Assembly (NCBI GenBank): GCA_963739135.1
Contig: CAVTZG010000021.1
Coordinates: 372,001-436,000, forward strand
DNA: 64,000 nt
Direction of reading: 5' to 3'
Origin: Palsa-504 sp963739135
GTDB taxonomy: Bacteria > Actinomycetota > Actinomycetes > Streptosporangiales > Streptosporangiaceae
A program made the position numbers and the translations under genes. This document shows, piece by piece, positions 53,857-62,773 of this stretch (the stretch's first letter is position 1; each line of letters starts with the position of its first letter). The notes under the pieces were generated by a model, which saw only the letters and a program-made list of their open reading frames with translations, was not told the origin of the DNA and ran no database searches.

Positions 53857-54740
53857 ACCGAGGGATGATCGAGCAGGTCCGCCGGTTCAACCGGACCGTC
53901 ACGCAACGAGTCGGCGCGCTGGACGACGCGTTCCTGTCCCGCGACCGGCCGCTGGGGCAGGCGCGCCTGCTGTGGGAGATCGGCCCGGACGGCAGCAACG
54001 TCAAGGCGCTGCGCACCCGGCTCGACCTGGACTCCGGCTACCTGAGCAGGCTGCTCCGGTCGCTGGCGGACGACGCGCTGATCACCGTGGAGCCGAGCGG
54101 CGACGACGGGCGGGTGCGGACGGCGCAGCTGACCAGCCAGGGGCTGGCCGAGAAGGCCGAACTCGACCGGCGCTCAGACGACGCGGCCGCGGCCATCCTC
54201 GCACCGCTCACCGCCCGGCACCGCGAGCGGCTGGTCTCGGCCATGGCCGAGGTCGAGCGGTTCCTGGGGGCCTCGGCGGTCGAGATCACCGTGTGCGACC
54301 CCCGGCACCCGGACGCCCGTCGTGCGGTACGGGCCTACGTCGCCGAGCTGGCAGGCCGCTTCGAGGACGGCTTCGATCCCGACCGGGGCATTTCCGCCGC
54401 CGACCACGAGGTCTGTCCGCCCGCCGGGTTGTTCCTGCTCGCCACCTTGCACTCCGAGCCGATCGGATGCGGCGTGCTCAAGTTCCATCCCCCCGCGCAG
54501 GCTCACATCAAGCGGATGTGGGTCGACGCGTCGATGCGCGGACTCGGCCTGGGCCGCCGCCTGCTCGCCGAACTGGAGGCCCAGGCCGTGGCGCACGGCG
54601 TCCGCACCCTGCGGCTGGAAACCAACCGCACCCTGACCGAGGCGATCAGCCTGTACCGGGCGGCCGGCTACCGCGAGGTCGCGGCGTTCAACGACGAGCC
54701 GTACGCCCACCACTGGTTCGAGAAGACGGTGGACGGCTGA
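53853..54740 (+). CDS. MarR-GNAT fusion (bifunctional regulator/N-acetyltransferase)
   Basis: A 295-residue protein. MarR winged helix at about 10-140 (KALRTRLDLDSGYLSRLLRS, wing PSGDDGRVRTAQLT) and a GNAT acetyltransferase at about 145-290 with the acetyl-CoA loop MRGLGLGRRLL. The fusion is common in actinobacteria. The ATG lies within a perfect palindrome; ATG 53865 is an alternative. The 3' end is inside a 38-bp tandem repeat. Confidence 0.9.
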   Translation: MDRGMIEQVRRFNRTVTQRVGALDDAFLSRDRPLGQARLLWEIGPDGSNVKALRTRLDLDSGYLSRLLRSLADDALITVEPSGDDGRVRTAQLTSQGLAEKAELDRRSDDAAAAILAPLTARHRERLVSAMAEVERFLGASAVEITVCDPRHPDARRAVRAYVAELAGRFEDGFDPDRGISAADHEVCPPAGLFLLATLHSEPIGCGVLKFHPPAQAHIKRMWVDASMRGLGLGRRLLAELEAQAVAHGVRTLRLETNRTLTEAISLYRAAGYREVAAFNDEPYAHHWFEKTVDG

Positions 54741-54830
54741 CCGGAGTCAGGCGGTTCGAGAAGACCGTGGACGCTTGACCGGAGTCAGGTGGATCGAGAC
54801 GACGGTGGACGGCTGACCGGAGTCAGGTGG
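54717..54830. repeat. Three tandem 38-bp copies between convergent genes
   Basis: Units at 54717-54754, 54755-54792 and 54793-54830, each [TA]TCGAGA...GTGGACG..TGACCGGAGTCAGG, differ at a few positions. Copy 1 holds the end and stop of the MarR-GNAT gene, copy 3 holds the stop of the DinB gene. Confidence 0.95.
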
Positions 54831-55413
54831 AGGCGGCCTCGCGGGCTGCCTTCTCCAGCCGGGCCCGGTAGCTCTCCCACCAGGCCCGGTCGGCCGACGG
54901 CAGGTTGTCGTTGTCGGCGCGCAGCCCGGCGGCCCCGTCGATGAGTTCGCGGACGATGTCAGCCTGTCCGGCGTGCCGGTCGGTCTCGGCGATCATGTGC
55001 ACCAGGATCTTGTGCAGGGTGACCTCGCGGCGCTCCTCCGGCCACCACGGCACGTGACCGATGGCGTCCAGCGGCAGCGCCCTGATCATGGAATCGGAAT
55101 GCACCCAGACCCGGCGGTACAGCCCGATGATCTCCTCGCGCGTCTCGTCCGGGGTGGCCCACATGTCCGAGTTGGGCTCGGCGTCCTCCTCCAGCCAGGG
55201 CAGCCGCTCATCCGGCCGGCGGCCGAAGACGTCGCCGAAGTACGCGACCTCCACGCTGGCCAGGTGCTTGACCAGTCCCAGCAGGTTGGTGCCGGTGGGC
55301 ACCACCGGGCGGCGGATGTCGTACTCGGAAAGCCCGTCGAGCTTCCACAGCACGGCCTCGCGGGCGGCCTGCAGGTAGCGGTGAAGGTCTGCTTTCTGGT
55401 CCGATCCAGCCAT
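54823..55413 (-). CDS. DinB/DUF664 family protein
   Basis: A 196-residue four-helix DinB-like protein. Three metal-ligand His are visible: LVKHLASVE, then HMIAETDRHAGQ with two more. DUF664 members include mycothiol-dependent transferases and detoxification enzymes. It is followed on the same strand by a truncated relative at 55424. No clear substrate. Confidence 0.85.
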   Translation of the reverse strand: MAGSDQKADLHRYLQAAREAVLWKLDGLSEYDIRRPVVPTGTNLLGLVKHLASVEVAYFGDVFGRRPDERLPWLEEDAEPNSDMWATPDETREEIIGLYRRVWVHSDSMIRALPLDAIGHVPWWPEERREVTLHKILVHMIAETDRHAGQADIVRELIDGAAGLRADNDNLPSADRAWWESYRARLEKAAREAAST

Positions 55414-55423
55414 GCTGGTCAGT

Positions 55424-55720
55424 CTAGGTAGCCGTGATCAAGCCAGCCGAGGCGGGAAACCGCCGGTGGCCACCGGGCCCCACGGCCAGTACGACCTGGA
55501 ACCATTCCTGCTCGACCGCGGCCAGGTGCTTCACCAGTCCGCCGAGCGTGGTCTGGGACCGAACATGCCGGCGGCGGATCTGCTGATCTGAAAGGCCGGC
55601 CAGCTTGCGCCTCAGGATGTCCCGGTACAGATCCAGGAACGCCTCGAGCAGCTGGCGTTCGCCGCCGGTGCTGACCAGCTCGTCAGGCGCAAGCGGCGGT
55701 AAAGGTCCGGATGAGGGCAT
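55424..55720 (-). pseudogene. DinB/DUF664 N-terminal fragment
   Basis: 98 residues match the first half of the neighbouring DinB protein (LDLYRDILRRKLAGLSDQQI, LGGLVKHLAAVEQEWF), then end in a short unrelated tail. The second helix pair with two metal His is missing. A tandem duplicate that lost its 3' half is likely. Confidence 0.65.
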
Positions 55721-55747
55721 GCCCGAACGCTACCGATACCGGCCAGC

Positions 55748-57205
55748 TCAGCCGCGCAAGGCGGCGGGCAGCAGTTCGGCGGGGAAGTTCTGGTAGGCCA
55801 CCGGGACCAGCCAGCGGCGGATCGCGGCCGTGCCGACCGAGGTGTAGGCCGGCACGGTGGTGGCGGGGAACGGGCCGCCGTGATGCTGGGCCGCGACCAC
55901 GGCCACCCCGGTGGGCCAGCCGTTGCACACGATCCGGCCCGCCACGTGCTCGAGCACCGCGATGACCTGGCGGGCCAGCTCGATGTCCTGGGCCGAGTCG
56001 GTGTCCAGGTGCACGGTGCCGACCAGGTTGCCGACCAGCGCGGCGAGTACCGGCAGCAGGTCCTCGACCGAGGGGTAGGTGATGACCAGGCCCGCCGGGC
56101 CGAACCGCTCCCGGGACAGCACCGCGATGTCGGCCGCGAACTCCTTGAGCGTGAGCTGGAACACCCGCGGGGTGGCCCCCCACGGTCCCGGCCCGGGCTG
56201 GCCGGCCGCCAGCTCGGTGACGCCGGGGTGGTCGGCGGCCTCGGCCACGGCATCCTCGTAGCCCGCGAAGATCCGGCCGGTCAGCATGGCCCCGCCGGCC
56301 GACGCGCCGACCGCCTCGGAGATCGCGGTCAGCAGGCCGACATCCTCGGGGACGAACAGCAGGCCCGGGTTGGTGCAGAACTGGCCGGTGCCCAGGGTCA
56401 GCGAGCCGGCGTACCCGGTCGCGATCGCGGACGGCCGGGAGAAGGCGGCGCCGGGAAGCACGATGCTGGGGTTGACCGAGCCGAGCTCGCCGTAGAAGGG
56501 GATGGGCACCGGCCGCTCGGCGGCGATCCTGGCCAGGGCCAGCCCGCCGGCCGTCGACCCGGTGAACCCGGCCGCGGCGATGGCCGGGTGCCGCAGCAGC
56601 CGCAGCCCGGCCTCCACCCCGTGTACCAGCCCGAACGCACCCGAAGGGGCCCCGGCGGAAGCCAGCGCCCCGGCCACGATCTCGGCGGTCACGTCGGAGG
56701 TGACCGGGTGCCCCTCGTGCGCCTTGACCACGACCGGGCAGCCCGCGGCCAGCGCGGATGCCGTATCGCCGCCGGCCACGGAGAAGGCGAACGGGAAGTT
56801 GGACGCCGCGAACACGGCCACCGGGCCGACCGGCCGGGTGACCCGCCGGACGTCGGGGACCACGCCGACGGCCGGGCTGACGACGGCGTCGGCGTACCCG
56901 CCGTCCCGCAGCACCTGGGTGAACAGCCGCAGCTGCCCGGTGGTGCGGGCCACCTCGCCGATGAGCCGCTCGCCGCCGAGCGCGGTCTCGGTGTCGGCCA
57001 GGACCGAGAGTTCGCCCGCGTGCGCGTCGAGGGCGTCGGCCACGGCCTCCAGCGCCTCGGCTCGCCGCCCCGCCTCGGCCTGCGCGCCCCAGGCCGGGGC
57101 CGCCGCCACGGCCGCCGCCACGACCGCGTCGACCTCGGCGTCGGTGGTCTCGGCGACGGGCTCCCCCACCGGCTCGCCGGTACGCGGGTCAAACCCCTGG
57201 ATCAT
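55748..57205 (-). CDS. 2-Oxoglutarate-semialdehyde (2,5-dioxovalerate) dehydrogenase, NADP type
   Basis: A 485-residue ALDH of the KGSADH III type: FAASNFPFAFSVAGGDTASA, KAHEGHPVTS, FYGELGSVNPSIVLPGA and catalytic Cys in GTGQFCTNPG. It oxidises 2-oxoglutarate semialdehyde to 2-oxoglutarate. The ATG at 57205 follows AGGAGG. It lies 31 bp after the IlvD/Edd dehydratase on the same strand, which supports the oxidative pentose/hexarate pathway. Confidence 0.9.
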   Translation of the reverse strand: MIQGFDPRTGEPVGEPVAETTDAEVDAVVAAAVAAAPAWGAQAEAGRRAEALEAVADALDAHAGELSVLADTETALGGERLIGEVARTTGQLRLFTQVLRDGGYADAVVSPAVGVVPDVRRVTRPVGPVAVFAASNFPFAFSVAGGDTASALAAGCPVVVKAHEGHPVTSDVTAEIVAGALASAGAPSGAFGLVHGVEAGLRLLRHPAIAAAGFTGSTAGGLALARIAAERPVPIPFYGELGSVNPSIVLPGAAFSRPSAIATGYAGSLTLGTGQFCTNPGLLFVPEDVGLLTAISEAVGASAGGAMLTGRIFAGYEDAVAEAADHPGVTELAAGQPGPGPWGATPRVFQLTLKEFAADIAVLSRERFGPAGLVITYPSVEDLLPVLAALVGNLVGTVHLDTDSAQDIELARQVIAVLEHVAGRIVCNGWPTGVAVVAAQHHGGPFPATTVPAYTSVGTAAIRRWLVPVAYQNFPAELLPAALRG

Positions 57206-57236
57206 CGGCCCTCCTGTCTCGGTGAACGACTCGAGG

Positions 57237-58976
57237 TTACTTCGGGTCGGGCTCCGGGTTGCGGCCGCGCTTGGCCAGGAAGTCGAAGTCGCAGCCCTCG
57301 TTGGCCTGGGTGATGTGCTCGCTGAACAGGGCGCCGTAGCCGCGTTCGAACTTCGGCGCGGGAGGCTGCCAGTTCTGGCGCCGGTGAGCCAGGGTCCGTT
57401 CGGCAACATTCAAAGACAGCTCGCGGGCACCTACGTCCAGCGTGATGAGATCGCCCGTCTGGACGAGAGCCAGCGGGCCCCCGACAAACGACTCAGGAGC
57501 CACGTGCAGCACGCAGGCCCCGTAGCTCGTACCGCTCATCCGGGCGTCGGAAATCCGCACCATGTCGCGCACGCCCTGGGCCAGCAGGTAGTCGGGAATG
57601 GGCAGCATGCCGTACTCGGGCATGCCGGGACCGCCCACCGGACCCGCGTTGCGCAGCACCAGGACGGAATCGGGGGTGATGCTGCGGGCCGGGTCGTTGA
57701 TCCGTTCCTGCATGTCGCGGTAGGTGTCGAAGACGACGGCCGGGCCGGTGTGCTTGATCAGCCGCGGCTCGGCGGCGATGTGCTTGATGACCGCCCCGTC
57801 GGGGGCGAGGTTCCCGCGCAGCACCGCCACCCCGCCCTCGGCGGCCAGCGCGGTCTCGGGCGTCCGGATGACATCCTCGTTATAGACCGGTGCACCTGTT
57901 ATTTTCTCGCCGAACGGGCCGTGGTTCACCGTGACCCGGTCCAGATGCAGCGCGCCAGGGACCTTCGCCAGCTGGCCGAGCAGCGCAGGCAGGCCGCCGG
58001 CGTAGTAGAAGTCTTCCATCAGGTACTTCCCGCTCGGCCTGACGTTGGCCAGCCAGGGCACCCGGCGGGAGATCACGTCGAAGTCGTCCAGGCTCAGGTC
58101 CACCCCGGCCCGGCCGGCCATCGCGATCAGGTGGATCAGAGCGTTGGTCGACCCGCCCAGCGCGAGCACGGTGGCCGCCGCGTCCTCGAACGCCTCGCGG
58201 GTAAGGATCTGGTCGGGGGTCAGGTCCTCCCAGGCCATGGCCACGATGCGCCGGCCGGTGGCGGCGGCCATCCGGTAGTGGGCCGAGTCGACCGCCGGGA
58301 TGGAGGCCATCCCGGTCAGCGTCATGCCGAGGGCCTCGGCGGCCGAGGTCATGGTCGAAGCGGTGCCCATGGTCATGCAGTGGCCCGGGGAGCGGGCGAT
58401 GCCGCTCTCCAGGTCGGCCAGCTCGCAGTCGCCGACCAGCCCGGCCCGCGCGTCGTCCCAGAACTTCCACACGTCCGTGCCGCTGCCCACGGGCTGGCCG
58501 CGGAAGTTGCCGCGCAGCATGGGGCCCGCGGTCAGGTAGATGGCCGGGATGTTCGCGCTGGCCGCGCCCATCAGCAGCGCGGGTGTGGTCTTGTCGCAGC
58601 CGCCCATCAGGACCGCGCCGTCGGCCGGGTAGGAGCGCAGCAGTTCCTCGGTCTCCATGGCCAGCAGGTTGCGGTACATCATCGGGGTCGGCTTCTGGAA
58701 CGTCTCGCTGAGCGTGGCGACCGGCATCTCGACCGGGAAGCCGCCCGCCTCGAGCACGCCCCGCTTGACCTGTTCGGCCCGTTGCCGAAGGTGCATGTGG
58801 CAGGGGTTCAGCTCCGACCAGGTGTTCAGGATGAGGATGAGCGGCTTGCCCAGATGCTCCTCGGCCTCGATGCCGAGCTGGCGCATCCGCGAGCGGTGGC
58901 CGAACGCCCGCAGCCCGGCGGTCCGCTCGCCGCCGAACCAGCGGAAGCTGCGGAGGTCTTCTGGCTTCTTGGTCAC
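57237..58976 (-). CDS. IlvD/Edd-family sugar-acid dehydratase
   Basis: A 579-residue iron-sulfur dehydratase. The three cluster Cys are in NPCHMHL, GGCDKTTPALLM and GHCMTMGTAST. It belongs with pentonate/hexonate dehydratases (arabonate, xylonate, gluconate types) rather than IlvD, because of the FRWFGGERTAG start and FWDDARAG. GTG start at 58976 with AAAGGA upstream. Followed by the semialdehyde dehydrogenase; the aldolase/dehydratase between them in the Weimberg route is not present in the window. Confidence 0.9.
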   Translation of the reverse strand: MTKKPEDLRSFRWFGGERTAGLRAFGHRSRMRQLGIEAEEHLGKPLILILNTWSELNPCHMHLRQRAEQVKRGVLEAGGFPVEMPVATLSETFQKPTPMMYRNLLAMETEELLRSYPADGAVLMGGCDKTTPALLMGAASANIPAIYLTAGPMLRGNFRGQPVGSGTDVWKFWDDARAGLVGDCELADLESGIARSPGHCMTMGTASTMTSAAEALGMTLTGMASIPAVDSAHYRMAAATGRRIVAMAWEDLTPDQILTREAFEDAAATVLALGGSTNALIHLIAMAGRAGVDLSLDDFDVISRRVPWLANVRPSGKYLMEDFYYAGGLPALLGQLAKVPGALHLDRVTVNHGPFGEKITGAPVYNEDVIRTPETALAAEGGVAVLRGNLAPDGAVIKHIAAEPRLIKHTGPAVVFDTYRDMQERINDPARSITPDSVLVLRNAGPVGGPGMPEYGMLPIPDYLLAQGVRDMVRISDARMSGTSYGACVLHVAPESFVGGPLALVQTGDLITLDVGARELSLNVAERTLAHRRQNWQPPAPKFERGYGALFSEHITQANEGCDFDFLAKRGRNPEPDPK

Positions 58977-59033
58977 CGTCCTTTCATACCTCAGGCCGAC
59001 GGGAATGTCGGCGGCTGGTGATGGAATGGGCGC

Positions 59034-59957
59034 ATGGAGACGATCACGACGGTCCCGCGGGGGCCGTTCTCGCTGGCGGCGAGCATCAGGTTCCTGGAGG
59101 GCTTCGCGCCCGCGGCGTACGCCGGCCCGGATACCGCGGCCGAGGAGCTGGCGCTGGAGCTGGCCTTCCCGGTGGAGGGTAGCTGGCAGACCGTCGGCGT
59201 GCGGGTCAGCCAGGAGGGCGACCAGGTGACGGCGGCCATCGTGAGCCCGAAGTCGCCGGATCCCGAGCTGGTCGAGGCCGCGCGCGCGCAGGTGGAGCGG
59301 ATCCTCTCGCTCGACGTGGACGGCTCGGCCTTCGCCGCGGTCGGCGAGCGTGATCCGGTGGTGGGCGGCCTGCAACGGAGCTACCCGGGGCTGCGGCCGA
59401 TCGGGTTCTGGTCCCCGTACGAGGCCGCGGCCTGGACCATCATCGGGCACCGGATCAGGATCGGGCAGGCCGCCGCGATCAAGGACCGGATGGCCAAGGA
59501 GCTGGGTGAGCCGGTCATCTTCGGCGACCGGAAGGTGCATGCCTTCCCGCCGCCGCAGCGGCTGGCCGAACTCGACTCGTTCCCCGGGCTGGCCGGGCGC
59601 AAGCCGGAGTGGCTCCGGTCGGTCGCGCACGCCGCGCTGGAGGGCCAGCTGGACACCGCCCGGCTGCGCGGGCTGCCGCGCGAGGTGGCGCTGAAGGAGC
59701 TGAAGAGGCTGCCCGGCATCGGGGACTTCTCCTCCGCGCTGGTCCTGCTGCGCGGGGCCAGCGACCCGGACGGCGTGGCCTACAGCGAGCCGCGGCTGGC
59801 CCTGGCGGTGGCGGACGCCTACGGGCTGCCCGGCCCGGCCACCCCGGAGCAGATAGCCGAGATCAGCGAGAACTGGCGGCCGTACCGGACCTGGGTCACG
59901 CTGCTGCTGCGGACCCGGCAGGAGATCCCGGCGGCCGGGGCGTTACCCTTGGGTTAG
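59034..59957 (+). CDS. AlkA-like DNA-3-methyladenine glycosylase family protein
   Basis: A 307-residue HhH-GPD protein. The helix-hairpin-helix LKRLPGIGDFSSALVLL is clear. The catalytic Asp of AlkA, about 20 residues after the hairpin, is replaced by Glu in YSEPRLALAVA, as in a subgroup of actinobacterial paralogues; activity is uncertain. Divergent from the dehydratase gene. The stop is about 10 bp before a ykkC-type riboswitch. Confidence 0.82.
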   Translation: METITTVPRGPFSLAASIRFLEGFAPAAYAGPDTAAEELALELAFPVEGSWQTVGVRVSQEGDQVTAAIVSPKSPDPELVEAARAQVERILSLDVDGSAFAAVGERDPVVGGLQRSYPGLRPIGFWSPYEAAAWTIIGHRIRIGQAAAIKDRMAKELGEPVIFGDRKVHAFPPPQRLAELDSFPGLAGRKPEWLRSVAHAALEGQLDTARLRGLPREVALKELKRLPGIGDFSSALVLLRGASDPDGVAYSEPRLALAVADAYGLPGPATPEQIAEISENWRPYRTWVTLLLRTRQEIPAAGALPLG

Positions 59958-59965
59958 CACGTGGT

Positions 59966-60090
59966 TGCGCCTAGGGTTCCGTCGGCTGTCCGCCAGGCAA
60001 ACCACAATCAGGGCGGCCGGGGCTGGACCGAGCGGCGCCGCGACCCGGGCCGGCGGCCCGGCGAACACCTGACGGGATAGAAACCCTGAG
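59966..60090 (+). ncRNA. ykkC-family riboswitch (guanidine-I type most likely)
   Basis: The leader of the EamA gene contains, in order, CTAGGGTTCCG (59971-59981), GGCTGGACCGAGCGGC (60021-60036) and ACACCTGACGGGATAGAAAC followed by CCTGAGG (60065-60091). These correspond to the conserved ykkC blocks CUAGGGUUCCG, CUGGUCCGAGAG and ACACGG-GGGAUAAAAGCCCGGGAGA. ykkC RNAs sense guanidine (subtype 1) or ppGpp/PRPP/nucleotides (subtype 2). An expression platform follows at 60090. Two blocks deviate by one or more bases from consensus. Confidence 0.8.
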
Positions 60091-60119
60091 GGCTCCTGTT
60101 CAGCCTGCCTGAGGAGCCC
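60090..60119 (+). promoter_or_regulatory. Ribosome-site sequestering hairpin
   Basis: GGGCTCCT (60090-60097) pairs with AGGAGCCC (60112-60119), which contains the GAGGAG ribosome site of the TTG at 60122. Its 5' arm is adjacent to the riboswitch end, so it is a natural switch between blocked and open states. Confidence 0.75.
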
Positions 60120-60121
60120 CG

Positions 60122-60973
60122 TTGGACCCGTCGACCACCCTCCCCCTGTCGGTCACGCTGGCCGTCCTGGCCGCTGCCGTCACGCACGCGACCTGGAACG
60201 CCATCGCGCACGGCATCAAGGACCAGACTCTCGCGTTCGCGCTGATCGGCGTGGGCGGCACCGCGGTCTCGGTCCCGCTCGTCATCGTCGCCGCGATGCC
60301 CCGCTCGGCCAGCTGGCCCTACCTGCTGGCGTCGGTGGCGATTCACGTGTTCTACAACCTGCTGCTCATGCAGTGCTACCGGCTGGGCGAGTTCAGCCAG
60401 GTCTACCCGCTGGCCCGCGGCGTCTCCCCGCTGGTGGTGACGATCCTGGCCGCGGTCTTCGTGCACGAGCACCTAACGTTCTTCCAGGTTGCCGGCGTGG
60501 CTATCGTCTCGGCCGGGCTGGCCTTCCTGGTCTTCGGCGGCCGCAAGCCCGGACGCGGCGCCTTCCTGGCCGCGGTCGGCACGGGCCTGACCATCGCGGC
60601 CTACACCACGGTGGACGGCGTCGGGGTGCGGCTGTCGGCCAGCCCGGTCGGCTACATCGGCTGGCTGATCATGCTCGAGAGCCTGTGCGTCCCGTTGTTC
60701 GCCCTGGTCCGGCGGCGCGAGGTGCTGCTCAAGCAGCCGCCGGGGATCCTGCTGTCCGGGCTGGCGGCCGGCGCGCTGAGCGTGCTGGCCTACGGCCTGG
60801 TGCTGTGGGCGCAGACGCGGGGGGCGCTGGCGCCGATCGCCGCGCTGCGCGAGACCAGCGTGATCTTCGGCGCGATCATCGGCACGGTGATCTTCCGCGA
60901 GCCGTTCGGCCGGACCCGCATCGCGGCCACCGTCCTGGTGGTGGCCGGCATCGTGCTGCTCAACGTGGCCTGA
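60122..60973 (+). CDS. EamA/DMT-superfamily transporter
   Basis: A 283-residue protein with ten predicted helices in two EamA repeats (HATWNAIAHG at helix 1, QVYPLARGVSPLVV at helix 4). TTG start with GAGGAG upstream. Since guanidine-I riboswitches commonly drive small multidrug-type exporters, guanidine or a related compound is a plausible substrate; that depends on the riboswitch subtype. It converges on the aminotransferase at 60984. Confidence 0.88.
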   Translation: MDPSTTLPLSVTLAVLAAAVTHATWNAIAHGIKDQTLAFALIGVGGTAVSVPLVIVAAMPRSASWPYLLASVAIHVFYNLLLMQCYRLGEFSQVYPLARGVSPLVVTILAAVFVHEHLTFFQVAGVAIVSAGLAFLVFGGRKPGRGAFLAAVGTGLTIAAYTTVDGVGVRLSASPVGYIGWLIMLESLCVPLFALVRRREVLLKQPPGILLSGLAAGALSVLAYGLVLWAQTRGALAPIAALRETSVIFGAIIGTVIFREPFGRTRIAATVLVVAGIVLLNVA

Positions 60974-60983
60974 CGCCCCGGGT

Positions 60984-62354
60984 TCAGCCGAGCAGCTCGT
61001 CCGCGGCGGCCGCGAAGACCGCGGTGTGGGCGTCCGCGTCGGCGTCGGTGGTGGCCGGGCACATCAGCGCCATGTTGTGGAACGGCGTCATCAGGATGCC
61101 CCGGTTGACCAGGTACAGGTGCAGGTACTCATCCAGCTCGGAATCGGCGGCGGCGGCGGACTCGCCCCCGGTCCGCGGCGGCTCGGGGCAGAACCGGTAT
61201 TCGGCCCGCGCGCCGAGCTGGACGATGCTCCACGGCAGCCGGCGGCTGGCCAGGGCGGACTGCACGCCCGCGGTGAACCGGGTGGCCACCGCGATCATGC
61301 CGTCGAACGCCTCGTCGGTCAGCACCTCGCCCAGGGTGGCCCGCATGGCGGCGGCGGACAGCGCGTTGCCGGCCAGCGTGCCGCCCACGCCGCCGGTGTC
61401 CTCGATGTCCGCCGACGGGTCGGCCAGGATCCGCTCGGCCAGCTCGGCCGTCAGCCCGTAGGCACCGGCCGGGATGCCGCCCGCGATCGACTTGCCGATC
61501 GTGACCAGGTCCGGCTCCAGGCTCCAGGCGGCGGTGCATCCGCCGGGTCCGGCGCTGAACGTGTGCGTCTCGTCGTTGATGAGCAGGGTGCCGTGCCGCC
61601 TGGTCAGCTCGCGGACGGCGGTCAGGTAGCCGTCGGCCGGGAGCACGATGCCGATGTTGGTCAGCGCCGGCTCCATCAGCACGGCGGCGACATCCCCGTG
61701 CGCCAGCTCCCGGTCCAGCGCGTCCGGGTCGTTGAACTCCACCACCCGGGTGGTCTCGCGCGGATCGACCGGGGCTCCCACGTTGCCGGGCCGCGGCTGC
61801 GGCCCGGCCGGCGTCGCCACGATGAACGACTCGTCCACGCTGCCGTGGTAGCAGTAGCTGAACACCGCGATCTTGGGCCGCCGGGTTGCCTGCCGGGCCA
61901 GCCGGATCGCCCATCGGTTTGCGTCAGTCGCGGTCAGCGTGAAGCTCCAGTACGCCGCGCCGAAACGCCGGGTCAGCTCGGCCGCGACCCAGGCCGCGTC
62001 CTCGGTGGGCAGCATGGTGGTCGCCCCGCCGAGCTCGGCGTACCTGCGAGCGATCGCGGCCTGCACCGCCGCGGGCGAGTGCCCGGCCATGGCGCCGGTG
62101 TCGCCCAGGCAGAAGTCGATGAACTCGTGGCCGTCCAGATCGGTGATGCGGGCGCCGGACGCCGTGGCCTGGTAGAGCGGGAAGCCGCCAGGCCACATCC
62201 GCATCCAGGTCATCGGCACCCCGCCGAGCAGGTGCTGCCCGGCGGCCGCGAAGGCCTGGCGTGAACCGGGAAAGCCGGCGAGGTAGGCGGCTCGCTCGCG
62301 TTCGATGAGTGCGGCTAGGCGATCCCGGTCGATGGTGGCCAGGCTGGCGATCAT
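60984..62354 (-). CDS. Class-III aminotransferase (glutamate-1-semialdehyde aminomutase-like)
   Basis: A 456-residue PLP enzyme. PLP Lys in TIGKSIAGGIPAGAYG and Asp in INDETHTF. FCLGDTGAMAGHSP and MTWMRMWPGGFPLY are shared with GSA-aminomutase-like transaminases, some of which act on other amino acids; the presence of Asp rather than Asn and the long linker argue against HemL. ATG 62354. No gene partner identifies the substrate. Confidence 0.85.
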   Translation of the reverse strand: MIASLATIDRDRLAALIERERAAYLAGFPGSRQAFAAAGQHLLGGVPMTWMRMWPGGFPLYQATASGARITDLDGHEFIDFCLGDTGAMAGHSPAAVQAAIARRYAELGGATTMLPTEDAAWVAAELTRRFGAAYWSFTLTATDANRWAIRLARQATRRPKIAVFSYCYHGSVDESFIVATPAGPQPRPGNVGAPVDPRETTRVVEFNDPDALDRELAHGDVAAVLMEPALTNIGIVLPADGYLTAVRELTRRHGTLLINDETHTFSAGPGGCTAAWSLEPDLVTIGKSIAGGIPAGAYGLTAELAERILADPSADIEDTGGVGGTLAGNALSAAAMRATLGEVLTDEAFDGMIAVATRFTAGVQSALASRRLPWSIVQLGARAEYRFCPEPPRTGGESAAAADSELDEYLHLYLVNRGILMTPFHNMALMCPATTDADADAHTAVFAAAADELLG

Positions 62355-62502
62355 GTTCGGAGCTTACGTGGGCCCGTGCGCAGGGTGGTGCCCGGCGGCG
62401 CAGGGTTTCCGCCGGGCACCGGATCGATTGACCTTTCCTACCCAGAGAAACGGGGCGAATGCGGATATGGCTCACCAAAAGCTGCCTGGCGTAAGCATTT
62501 CG

Positions 62503-62751
62503 TCACCATCGGGAATCAGTGCTATCGGTCGGATGCGCGTGCCAGACTTCAGCCATGGGGGCCCGGGCCGAAGGGATGACATCATGATCGAGCCTTACCA
62601 GGCGCTTGGCCTGGTGCCCACGATGCGCGGCATCCGCCATCGCGAGGAGATCAGCGTGAACATCGAGCACCTCTCGCACCTGATCAAGGCCGCGTGAAAC
62701 GATGAAGTGGGCCAGTGCGATCTCATATGCGGGCTGGCTGCCTTCAGGCAT
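62503..62751 (-). other. 419-bp spacer: short minus-strand ORF opposite a nitrilase-like fragment
   Basis: The stretch 62355-62773 holds two competing readings. On the plus strand 62578-62697 reads IEPYQALGLVPTMRGIRHRE then NIEHLSHLIKAA, resembling the start of carbon-nitrogen hydrolases and ending in a stop, so probably a fragment. On the minus strand ATG 62751 follows a good GGTGGAGG and opens 82 codons with no known relatives. I cannot choose. Confidence 0.35.
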
Positions 62752-62773
62752 CTTGTACCTCCACCTTCGGTTA

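Noticed and set aside
54717..54830. Possible CRISPR array
   Set aside because: The 38-bp units are directly adjacent with no spacers and include coding sequence.
56502..59021. 839-codon plus-strand open frame
   Set aside because: It is the antisense of the IlvD/Edd dehydratase and semialdehyde dehydrogenase; composition is Arg/His/Gly-rich without domains, as expected for a high-GC shadow.
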